From Anaspis maculata (Eukaryota > Arthropoda > Insecta > Coleoptera > Scraptiidae), in the NCBI GenBank assembly GCA_949128115.1, contig OX421966.1, positions 5,332,001 through 5,396,000 on the forward strand: a stretch of 64,000 nt of DNA. Reading direction: 5' to 3'. The translations under genes and the position numbers were made by a program. Below are positions 1 through 12,300 of this stretch, piece after piece; position 1 is the stretch's first letter, and each line of letters opens with the position of its first letter. The notes below the pieces were generated by a model. The model worked only from the letters and a program-made list of their open reading frames with translations, was not told the DNA's origin and searched no databases.

Positions 1-324
1 GTGCGTCTGACGCCACGTCAGCGGCCTGAATTTCATGACCGATATGAACCGGCCCAGGTTTTTGATTTCGTTTCGTAAATACTCCTCCCGGATGATGCCG
101 GAAAGGTAGAACAGCTTCGCTCCCGGGTACACTTCGGTCCAGAACCGGTGCTTCAGCTCCTTTTTGCGTGCTTTCAGCAGCTTGGTCGTCTTGATCATGT
201 CCAGGTGGTTGAGCACGCCCATTATTTTCGGCATGCCGTGCACCTGGCAAATGTTCAGGAACTCGAACACTTCCATTTCGAAGCCGACGCTGGCGTCGCA
301 GATCAGCAGCACCAGATCGGCCAC
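1..324 (-). CDS. BMS1: BMS1 exon 3 (partial)
   Basis: The minus-strand reading frame is open over all 324 bases and starts directly after an acceptor (CTAG, 328-325). It encodes residues 147-254, beginning VADLVLLICDASVGFEMEVF and ending inside the window edge with FRPLTWRQTH. It joins exon 2 in phase 0 across a 16.3 kb intron. The high GC contrasts sharply with the adjoining T-rich intron. Confidence 0.93.
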   Translation of the reverse strand, partial: MADLVLLICDASVGFEMEVFEFLNICQVHGMPKIMGVLNHLDMIKTTKLLKARKKELKHRFWTEVYPGAKLFYLSGIIREEYLRNEIKNLGRFISVMKFRPLTWRQTH

Positions 325-3300
325 CTAGTTTGTTTTTTTTTTGAAATATTTTTTTTAAATTGGAAAAAAATAGATTTTTTGCTTGGAGAAAGTAGTTCTC
401 AAACAGTTATTTGTCATATGGTTAGCTCATCCCCCACCAGTTGAGAATGTCAAAAGCATACATCCCTGTGATGCGTACGTACTACTTAGTATATCTACAG
501 GTGAACATTAGAAAATCATCTTCAACTCCAACAGCTTACGTACAGGGCGAATTTTTTTTTTTCAATATGTATATGTATTTCATCTTGATCGAATCAATCC
601 GAACAAAAACCATTTCTGGGTCTGTTACAAGTGTATCATCTCTCGTTCAAGATACAAAAATCGGTTGTATCACCCCAAAACTTTTCCGACTAGTATCGAG
701 GAACCTATGGAGAATTTTCTTTGAAACGACCCTTCGGATGGGAAGTTGGAATTAGACAGAAATATTGAAAGTAATTTGCAGGAAATTGAAAATTCTGTCA
801 GGAAAATTTGAGTTTTCCGGGAAAACCTCAAATCTAATTCCAAACCATCTTATCTTAGAGAAAGTTCATCAATGAACTGCAGCCACAATTCTTCTATACA
901 AGATGGCACGTCCTCATCCCAGTCAATTTTATGCGGCCACAACAACTGTTTGATCGGCAGTTTAGCAAAAATAATGATAGGTGAAGCGAGACCAAGGCAA
1001 GGGGATCAGAAATTCTGGCAACAACAGATAGAATGTTTCGCTTTCTGCACTTACGATTACTGGTACTACTGACCTTGGAACGAAAATGTATCCGCAAGTG
1101 GATGCCACTGGAAACCCAAGACTATAGGACTGTCGTCCTTGAAAAGTTTCAGACAAACGATCTTGCACAGGAATTTTGTTTGGCAATTCACGATAATTGC
1201 TATACCATTTGACAATCTCCAAACCCCCGGCCGTGAACAAATCCACCAGCTGGTTGTACAGCGTTCTGGCATATGCTAAGTCTGGAACACTATACAGGGT
1301 GTTTCAGGGTTGATAGCAAAAAATTCAACTGAGGGTAAATCTCGTCTAAATATGACGGATACCTATACACCATTTTGAAAAGTTTGGCCTAATGACGAAG
1401 ATACAGCCCTCCAAAGTTCACTTTTTTCGGATTTCAAAAATTTGTAATTCAGGGACGTTACGAAAAATTCAGCTTTAATTTAGCATAAGCTGGTTTGTCA
1501 TAATTATCTATCAACCTGTCAAATTTGGAAAGAATCCAATCAGTGGCATAGAAGCTATGAGGGGTCACCTTAAGTCAACTTTTTTTCTCAATGGGATGGA
1601 TTGCCGAAAGATGGATCTAAAAAACTGTGAATAGTCCAGTCACTATGTCTTTCTTCTTCGGAAAAATTAGTAGAGAGTTGAAATTTTGTACACGCATTCC
1701 TTTGATTGTCATGAACGGCCTGTGAAAAGTCCCCTAAAATCCGAGCTTGGAAACTTTGGATAATCGCCATCAAGTGTTTAAAAGTCGTTTTTTCGGCGAA
1801 GAAGTCATTTCTTTGTTGCAAGATGGTCCTTTTTGTAATTGAATGATTGCGTATTACCATCTTGACAATCGCCATACACTATTTCTACTTTTGCGTAGAT
1901 GGCGGATCCAAGATGGCGGCCAAGAAGGAAAAACAGTTGACTGTCTTATTTCCATTATTAGAAGACCTAAAAAATGTCTGATGATTGCATTTCATTTTTG
2001 ACATAATTTATCATGGAAATACCAAGTTTTACTTGAATATCTCGAAAAATCATTGATTTATTGAAAAAAGTTGACTTATGAAAAATTTTCAGTTTTTTCA
2101 GAATATTTCAAAAACGGTCGAAGATATTTCGAAACCGTTCACAATATCTTTGTAAGCATAAATTAACGAATATATAGGGTGATTTCTATGTCTTCAGCTA
2201 TTTTGGTTCTTGAAGATTTTTTTCTTCATTTCTTTTCTCGACGCGTTTGGTATTACCGTTATTTAGTCTGAAGAAATTGCTACAATGCAAAAATTATTTG
2301 CACATCATGTTTTTACTAGTTTCTGATTAATTGTAAATGTAGTTGCAGGGTGAATATCAGCTATACCTATGCAAACGCCATATTCAGCAGGTTGAGGGAA
2401 GTGAAATATAAAAAAAAATATCTCAGGAACCGAAACAGCTGGAGACATTTAAATCACCCTATATATTCGTAATTTTATGCTTACGAAGATTTTGTGGACG
2501 GTTCCGAAATATCTTCGACCGTTTTTGAAATATTCGGAAAAATCTGAAAATTTTTCACAATTCAACTTTTTTCAATAAATCAGTGATTTCTTTAGATATT
2601 GAAGTATAACTTGGTATTTTCATGATGAATTATGTTAGAAATAAAATGCGATCATCTGACATTTTTCAAGTCTGCTACTATTGGGAATAAGACAGTCAAC
2701 TGTTTTTACTTCTTGGCCGCCATCTTGGATCCGCCACCTACGCAAAAGTAGAAATAGGGTATGGTGATTGTCAAGATGGTAATACGCAATCATTCAATCA
2801 CAAAAAGGACAATCTTGCTATAAAGAAATGACTTCTTCACCGAAAAAACTCCTTTTTAACACTTGATGGCGATTATCCAAAGTTCCTAAGCTCGGATTTC
2901 GGGGGACTTTTCATAGGTCATTCAAGACTATCAAAGGATTATGTGTACAAAATTTCAACTCTCTACTAATTTTTCCGAAGTTGATACTATTTTTTGAACA
3001 TAGTGACTGGACTAGAAAACAAATTCAAAATCAGTTGTGTCAATCCAAAGTTACGTCATTTTGAAAAAAGGCAAAATTTTCGATACCGTCATTCCAGTTG
3101 TTGAGCAGTTTATATACGAACCAAATACCTACTCACAAGGTTGTCAAACATATTTCATGATATTGATTGATTGATATACAGGGTGTCCAAGATTCAAATC
3201 CGGAAACTTCAGCAACCGATAGAGAATTAAAAAATAAGCGGACTGTGGCCAAAAAAATATTTTCAAAAATGAAAAATAACGGAGATATAGCCTTCCAAAG

Positions 3301-6300
3301 TTGGTTCTCTTACACCATATTAAACAGATTTTGTCCGAATTTGACACAGGTTATCCTACGATACATTTACATCAGGAGCTCAAGATGACTTTTTCTAAAT
3401 GACCCCAGTGGCGCAGATATTGGGAGGTTCACCCCTATTACCCCCCCCCCTATTTTCTACGCCAATAAACATTTTGAAAAAGCGACCCAAAATGTTGATT
3501 CTGCATTCAATTCCAAACAGAAAGTTACCAATGGTAAATTTTGATTCGAGGCTTCGTTTTCAAGATATTTGAGTTTGAAAAGTCCAAACCCAATTACGAA
3601 CTAAAATCATTTTTGTCACTAAAAATCTATTTTCTATGTCACTCAGGATATTTCTTTCAAAATTGGATCGGTGATGCTTGAATACTTGGATCCATGAAAA
3701 AAAAACTATTACTTTGATCAAAACAGTCCAGTGGCGTAGATATTAGGGAAGCTACTCATATTATCCCCCCTATTTTCTACGCCAATGAAGATTTTGAGAA
3801 AACGATCCAAATTATTGTTTTTGCATTCAATTCTAAAGAAGAAGTTATTCCTGTTGAATTTTGATTTGAGACTTCGTTTCCAAGATATTTGAGTTTGAAA
3901 ATTCCAAAAACAGTCCAGTGGCGTAGATATTGGAGGAGCCACTCATATTATCGCCCCTATTTTCTACGTCAATAAATATATCGAGGAAGCAATCCAAGTT
4001 ATTGTTTCTGCATTTAATTTAAAAGAAAACGTTACTCTCGGTAAATTTTGATTTGGGGCTTCGTTAGCCTAGCAAATAGAATTTTTAGTTACAAAAAAAA
4101 TTTCAATTTGTATTTGTGTTTTCAAATTGAAATTTTCAAACTCAAATATCTCAAAAACAAAGCCTCAAATCAAAATTTACTGAGAATAACTTTTTCCTTG
4201 GAATTCAATACAGAATCAAGAATTTGGGTCGCTTTCTCAGAATTTTGATTTTCGTGAAGAATAGAGGGGTTAATAGGGGTAAACCTCCCAATATCTACGC
4301 CACTGGAGTTACTCGGGAAAATTCATCTCAAGCTATTGATATAAATGTATTGTGGGATCACCTGTGTCAAATTTGGACAACATCAGTTTAACGGTGTAAG
4401 AATTATTTCAGAAAAACGGTTTTTTGAATCCAACTTTGAAGGGCTATATCTTCGTTATTTTTCATTTTTGAAAACATTTTTCTGGACAAAGCTCCATTAT
4501 TTTCCGATTCTCTATCGATTGCCGAAGTTTCCGGATTTAAACCTCGGACACCTGTATATCATGATTAGAGAGCGGATTTATATGCGGTAAAAAAGCTCGA
4601 AATATGTAGTATATATGCGCTTAAGAAGTATCAAAATATGCGGTAAAAATGTTCAAATAACGCAATATATGCGAGTAAATATGTGATATAAGCTGCAAAA
4701 ATATTGAAAATTTCAACATTTCCATGTAAAACCAACCAACCAACTCTGACCATCGAAGTAAAAAAAAAATTCTTCGAAAATTTTCAATTATTTTTTTCTT
4801 AAAATGAAAAAATCGTGATTTTTTTGGCACATCTAGATAAAATGGCCAAAATATTGACAAATATTCAGTTATATGCAAAAATATGGACTAAATATGCGGC
4901 TATATGCGATTATATGGACTATCAATTTGTATGCAGTAAAAACTCAAAATAATAAATTATATGCGAAATAAAACTTGGTATTTAGGTTCCTTATAGATGA
5001 AAACGTCAAGCTGCAAGTCGACAGTTGCATCCAACTCAGCGAATAGAACATGTAAAAAATTATAAATCCGCTCTCTAATCATGATATACAGGTGTCCCAT
5101 AATTAGCGTGCAATACTTCACCAGCAGATTCTACGGCTGAAAATAAGGGAAAAAGTTCCCATAAACATAGGTCAAAAAATGCTTCATAAGCGAGCTACAG
5201 CCCTCTAAAAGTAGTACCCTGAAGATGGTTTTTATTAATTATTTTCGAAACTGTTGACAGCAGAATCATGAAATTTTGCACATTGGCCAATCGTTTGATG
5301 TCTAATAATATGCAATAATGATAATTTCAAAATTCCATCCGGAAATGGGTCAGACTGTGGGGGGTGGGGGGTAAAATCACCCCAACTTTTTCAAGTGTCG
5401 GTTTTTTGCAACTTTAGCATGAAGTTATGAAACGTCAAAGCATTTTGCATGAAAAAGGTCCTCTTGTTCAACTCCGATAGGAAGCACCGTTCTCGAGTAA
5501 AATCGATTTGAAAATTACCCTACCTGTCATAAAAATTCATAATGAAATTACAAAAAGAAAAAAAATTGAGCGTAGGCCATGGAACACGACTACTATGCTT
5601 GGAGAAAAATAATTTAAGACAGGATGTCAGATTCATGACATGAGTGACAGTGTGTTTGAAAGTTATGTTTTAGGGGTTTCTGATGCGACTAAAAAAGTTG
5701 TTGACGAGAATATTTTTAATTTTATTTTTTTCGTCAAGTAGAAACTCCTCCAAGAAAAAAATGTACTTAAAAATTGCTTTCAAATTTTGTAAATTTCAAA
5801 AAAAAAAATTGAAAATTTTTGATTTCGATTTTTGAAAATTCAAAAACTAGATAGCATTGACAATGCATCTTTCCCCGAAAAAGTCGCATGCCAAATTTGA
5901 ACTTTCTATTCCAAAAAAAGGTACCAAAAATGTTTTCTACTAATTCACTTTTTCATGTCTACGAAAAATCATTTTTGGTACTGTTTTTTGAAAATAGAAA
6001 ATTCAAATTTGGCATGCGACTTTCTTGGGGAAAGATGCCTTGTCGATGCTATCTAGTTTTCTAATTTTCAAAAATCAATATCAAAAATTTTCAAATTTTT
6101 TTGGAAATTTTCAAAATTTGATAGCAATGCCTGTACATTTTCTTTTTGGAGGAGTTTCTACTTGACGAAAAAAATAAAATAAAACCGGTTCCCGTCAACA
6201 ACTTTCTTAGTCGAATCAGAAACCCCTCAAAGCTAATTAAAGAAGTTTTATTGCGGGTACTGTTTTGTAAAAATGGAATGTTTCAAAAACCAAGAGCTGG

Positions 6301-9300
6301 CAGACATGCACTTCGTGTATGGCTGCTGTAATGGTCGTGCTCTGGCCTGTCACCTGTCTCGATTATTTTTTCCCCAAACATAGAAGTCGTGTTCCATGGC
6401 CTACGCTCAATTTTAATTTTTTTTGTAATTTTCATAATGAATTTTTATGACATGTAGGGTAAGTTTCAAATCGATTTTACTCGAGAGCGGTGCTTCCTAT
6501 CGAAAATGAACAAGGGGACATTTTTATTGCAAAATGCTTTGGGGTTTCATAATTTCATGCTAAAGTCGGTAACGGCACTTGAAAAAGTTGGGGTGATTTT
6601 ACCCCCCACCCCTCACAGTCTGACCAATTTCTGGATAGAATTTTGAAATTGTTATTTTCACATATTATTAGACATGAAAAGATTGGCCGATGTGCAAAAT
6701 TTCATGATTTTGCTGTTGACAGTTTCGCAGATATTAAATAAAAACCATCTTCAGGGTACCACTTTTAGAGGGCTGTAGCTCGCTTATAAAGCATTTTTCG
6801 ACCTATGTTTATGGGAACTTTTTTTCTTAGTTTGGGTCGCAGAATCTGCTGGTGAAGTATTGCACGCTAATTATGGGACACTCTGTATATCCGACAAAAA
6901 TGTTGCGCAATGGAGTTCATTTGAAGCATTGTGATCTGCGAAATTGGGCTTTATGCTTTACGCATGCAGCACGTCTCTTTGCCTTGACTTGTTTTCCTTT
7001 CAGAATGAATTTAATTTTGATTTTTTGTAAATATAAATAACATTGATAATATGATAAATATATAAATCATTTATTAATAAGTGAATATTACAAAGATGAT
7101 ATATGTAGTAATAAAAAAAGAAGTATAAATAAAAATAAAAACATTTATGTAATAATATAAGATATTTCTTCCATTTGTTGGAATGAAATTGAGCGCAAGG
7201 TGCCCAATATGCTAGCAGCATTTCCACGTTGAATGGCTAGTGAAATTTTTTGTTTGAAAAATCTACTTTAACGTGGATCACCAGTCACAATTTTTAATTT
7301 TGAACATAAAACATTTACAAAATCTAAAGCTTCTCCACTCCAAGGGCCCATTGTTTCTACAAAAAAGGCTACGATTATGATTGATTTTTGTTCATTTATC
7401 AATATTATGTGTTATCTAATTTTTGTCCAAGTAGTGTTTGTTTTAATTTCAGACTTGAACATTACCTAAAAATCAAAATTTCGAGAGAATATCGAGAATC
7501 AAAATATTGGATATATATCGAATAATATATCAATAAATATCCGATATTATGAGATTTTGATATTTATATAAATATCATGATATTTTCCAACCCTGCCTAC
7601 TCATGTATTCAGGGCCACTTATCTTTATAATAATATCAAATGCTTAAACTTAGACTAAAACTCTTTTAGAAAATGTCTTTCTATAAAGGAGGGTCAAGGG
7701 GAGGATCGAGGGGAGAGTGCAAATTTCTAACGTTATAGAAAAATTTTTCGATTGAAATCATTATGAATGTAATGAAACTTTTCATTATTTTCCTTAGTTT
7801 ATTAACCCTTAGTTTTTCTTCGGATTTATCACCCGAGTTTTCACCTTTAAACAAGCCGTCGAATCTCTAATTTTTTCTTCATCAGATGGATCCTTCAACA
7901 AGTCCTTGCCCTGGCTGCTAAAATCAAATGTTTATGACCGAGTTTATGACCAACCAAAAACTAAAATTCCGCTAGGGCTTTCTTAAAATGTTCAAAATAA
8001 TCTCCTCTATAAGTTTAGATAAAGAGTTCTCGTAAACTCTTGAATTTCATGCAAATCTTCATCTTACTTTCCCGACCCGTCTCCTCACTCGAAAGGGAAA
8101 GTTACGGCGATGGTGCAGGGAAAACGTTCTGACATGATAGCTGATGCCGAACCGTTGACCCGATCGACTTGAAATTTGGTATACGTATACAGACAGGGCC
8201 TTGCCGTCAAATGAGCTGATTAAGTTTTGGCTGTCATCTGTGAAACGGAAGTGTCATTATCAAAGAACGACAGAAGCTGTATCTCACGGAACTTGACAAT
8301 ATGTTATTTGGAAGCCCTGAATCAGTTGTGTTCAGAACATCAGTTTCAAGTATTTCTCCAACTGTCACTTGTCAGTCATTGGAAAATATCGAAATTCGAA
8401 ACTTTGACATTTTATGATTATTCAAAATCTATCCGATGGATTGGAACCAAATTCGGCAGGAAGCAACAAACCAAAATATTCTGATTGAGTCTTCAGTTGG
8501 ACTTTTCCACCATTTCTCAGCAAGACGTTACAAATTTTAAAATTTTCCCCTGGCCGTTACCACCACCCGAAAGGGCCGCTCACCCGGGGTTTGACCAGGA
8601 CGATCCGCGTTTGGTGCAGAACTCAACTCAGACACTCTTTTTGCTGCGCGTCGTGTTTCGGTTTCGGTTTTCCGACAATGGTTTTTCCAGAATTGAAATT
8701 GCAAATTCCGTAATTTAAAAAAAAAAAAACTGCAGAGCGAACTTCGACATGCGGTAAGCCCCACGAAATATTCATTTCAGGTGCAGACTTGCTGCCAGTC
8801 TTGGAGAAAAGATTGGACTGATTTTTGACATCCATTACTCGATTAGAAAATCGAGTTGTCAGGTCGGCAATTACCGAGTCTAATAATGGAATGTAAATTA
8901 CCCTTCTCCAGTACCAGTAAACACCTGGTAAAATTTCACGAGCATCAGTAAAAGCGTCACGATGTGTTTGTCTTGAAGCCAGTCGAGGTAATTTTAATTC
9001 TACTTCCATTTTCTGAAAAAGGTTCTGAGCCTGTATCGAAATATTTTCCAACTGTTCCTCAGCATCACTTCTTTTTTCTTGAAGAGTTTGCAATAACACA
9101 TTTAGTCTCGCCCTAGCAGCTTCGATATCTATACAAACTGTTTGTAGGTATTTAGTGAATGGCAAAGTAAGTCCAAATACATCTGACAGACAATATACTT
9201 ATTGTTAGAATAAACTCACAATCATTTATTGTTTTCAGATATATATTGGCAGTATCTGAAGAGGTGTCATCTTTCCATTCTGAAATTTCAAGTTCAAGTA

Positions 9301-12300
9301 ACGCTCTCTCGGTTAACGGTAAATCGTTCTGGTTCCTTTTAGCAGAACCTTGAAAAAATATACCATCTCTTGAATTGTTCCTGTCGCATTTTTTACACTT
9401 CTAATTGAAAAAGACTTGGAAATTGACCGATTAAGAGCATGATTGAAACAAGGACATATTAGGTGCTTTCCTTTTACAACCTGAACTAAGTATTCTGACC
9501 TAAGTTGTTAGTGGTATCTCACTTTCGCGCATGTGATTTCTCGCTCTTTCTCTCTCTAACTTAGATCAGATCAGTGAGTTTTGTGGTAAAAGGAAAGCAC
9601 CTATTATGGCATTGTGAGCCTCTTTTTGTATCTCCAGGGCAGATCCTTTCACCTTTGACAAATTCACTGAACATCCGTCACAGCCAATACCCACATTCAG
9701 GTCCAACATTTTCACTTTCCTCAACACATTTTGACCCAAGACCTCTCCTGTTATAATAGGCTCTGCAGTTTCGCTACTTTCGCCGTATGTTGTAGCATGC
9801 GAATCAACAAAACCAATGAATTTTTCATTGATTTTTTTTCAAAAATATATTCAAGTGATGCACTCAGTTGAGAAATTCGGGCAATATCGGTCAATTAATC
9901 GAGAAAAGTTTCGCAGAACCTACTCCTTTTTTTATCGCAGATGGGATTTCTGCTCCGCAGCAACTGATCAGTTCGTTGGCCGTTGTTTTGCTGATGTGGG
10001 TAGCGTTTGAGGCTGCCTACATTTTTCAAGTGCTCCTTCAAAACATGATCTACCGCATCTACTCGAAATCTTGATAAAGCTCGGAAACATCCGTCATTCG
10101 CCACCAGGTTAGAATCGGATCCGGGATCAACCAAAGCGCCGTCATCTCGATGACCTCTGAGAGGGATGTTTTGTTGGTCGTGTAAAATTACTGTTTTCGA
10201 AATTGGTAACAGTCGGGACCTGTTCTCAAGAACCTGTTTCTTCCTCGCTTCAGACAACCGATTTCGTATGTCTGCTTCTGGATTTTCATACGTTGTCTTG
10301 AAATTCCGCGCTATAAATAAAGAATGTGTGTTTTAAACAAGAAGTAAAATTATCTTTTGTTTTTTTTTTGTTTGCGGTGGGCGGGTATCTGTGTAGTCAC
10401 TGGCAGTACCTCCTTAGCGCCGTCTTAGTAGGCTAAGAGCGACGCCGGGTGATTCCCACACCACCCACCATTTTATGGACGCATCAACAGCGAGGTTATT
10501 AGCACCCTTTTTTCGGTGTCCTTCTTGTTTCACAATTTTTCCCTTGACGTGACTGCACGGTGGTACACGCCAAGGTACTAAAGAGCGCATGAAAATTTTC
10601 ACCTGGCCCAGGCCGGATTCGAACCCACGATCCCTGGAATTGCTTCCAAAGACGGAGTCCGCCGCGCTACCGGCCGGGTTAAAAATAAAATTATGAAACT
10701 GACGTTATACGAGGTGTTTATAAGAGACTGTGATCGCGGCAGGCTTGGGTCAGGCCGAAAAACGTAGTAACAGGCGCAATTGTAGTGATCGAGAGGGGAT
10801 TCCAAAGGCGATGCGATCACAGACGTTTATAAACACCCGGTACCTTGTCTTTTAATAAAAAAACACACCAAACACGCATAACCGCTCACCAGTAAACCAT
10901 ATGAATGGTCAACTAACAGTGAGCTTATAATTCAACAAAACTCAGCCGACGATCTAGCCTATGGTACGTACCTATATCAAGCTAGCGCAGGAGGAGAGCC
11001 CAGGAGGAGAACTTCAGCCTAAATTTTCAGTCCCATAAACCATATAAAACCGTGTAAAGGATGCGAAGTATATTTCTCACACTTTATTCAACTGGACCAC
11101 TGGTGGTCCGACCCAACGTCTAAAATACAGCTGATCTTGCATTTTCGTCGCACACACGGAACATCATAAATGCGGACGCTCGAACGTTTATGCATCGATG
11201 TCTAAAAGAGAGGAGCTGGGATGGAGAGGAGGCGGGACGGCTTTTAACATAATATAGATTTGTGACGTCACAAATATACTGAATACTGAACAAACAGCAC
11301 TGTTGGAATAAAAACTTGAAAAACTGTTGAGAGTGGCATCACTATATTTGAAAAATACAGGCATAAAAAGCCCAAGCCGAAATTTCCCTATGGTTGCCAA
11401 CCCTTTGAAACCAAAAATCGAAAAAAAAATCTTTCTAGCCAAAAAATTTCCAAAGGTTTCTGGATACTAGTCGGGAAAGTTTTGTGTCGCCCACAACAGA
11501 TTTTTCAAATTCCCAAACGATACGTTTTGTAGTCGATTCCATGAAATTTTATGAGAAAAAGTCAACTAAACTACTCAACAATTGAAGTGGCCCACCCAAA
11601 ATTTTTAATAAAGTTCAAAGTGCCCTAGCTCCCGACAAAATAGGACCAATTTCAAATTTTTTCTTTTCCCACATACCTGCGCTCTTTATCTATCAGATGA
11701 CAGATGCAGAATTTAGTTCAAAACTTCCTTGTTGGTTATACAGGGCGTCGCGGAAAACCCTTCAAAAACTAAAAACTTTGAGCAACTCCCAATTCGAAAA
11801 AAGATGTTTTTGGATATATTCAACTGGTCCAGAAAGGATGGTACACCCATATCTCGAAACGGTTTTTCGATAATTTTCCGATTATCTCTCTTTACTACAG
11901 GGTGATTTGAAAAAAACAACTTTTTGCTTTTTTTGGTCATAGCTTTTTTCCTTATTGACCGATTTTCATAATCTATAGCTCATGGTCAAGCTAAAGCTTC
12001 AGAGAACAAGAATATGTCTTTAAAATTGATGCAGAAGAAAACTTCAAATTGAAACTCTTGATCAAAAATGACGCAGATCTGAATAACCCCCGAAATCAGA
12101 TCTGGAGATGGAACTCGTCGGAAATCAATTTGCTTTAAAGTGAACCATTCAAAATGATCATTTCAGGATATACCTCTTCCTGTATAAAAGAAGATTTCTT
12201 GACGAGGGAATTAAATTATGGCTGCATGTTTTCAGGAGAAAATCAGTGTCCCTCTTACCTGGAAACTAATGTTACCTACCCTACGGAAAATTGAAAAACC

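Noticed and set aside
10609..10680. A functional tRNA gene
   Set aside because: A and B boxes are present but the sequence continues into a SINE body with target duplications, and acceptor and anticodon stems do not pair properly.
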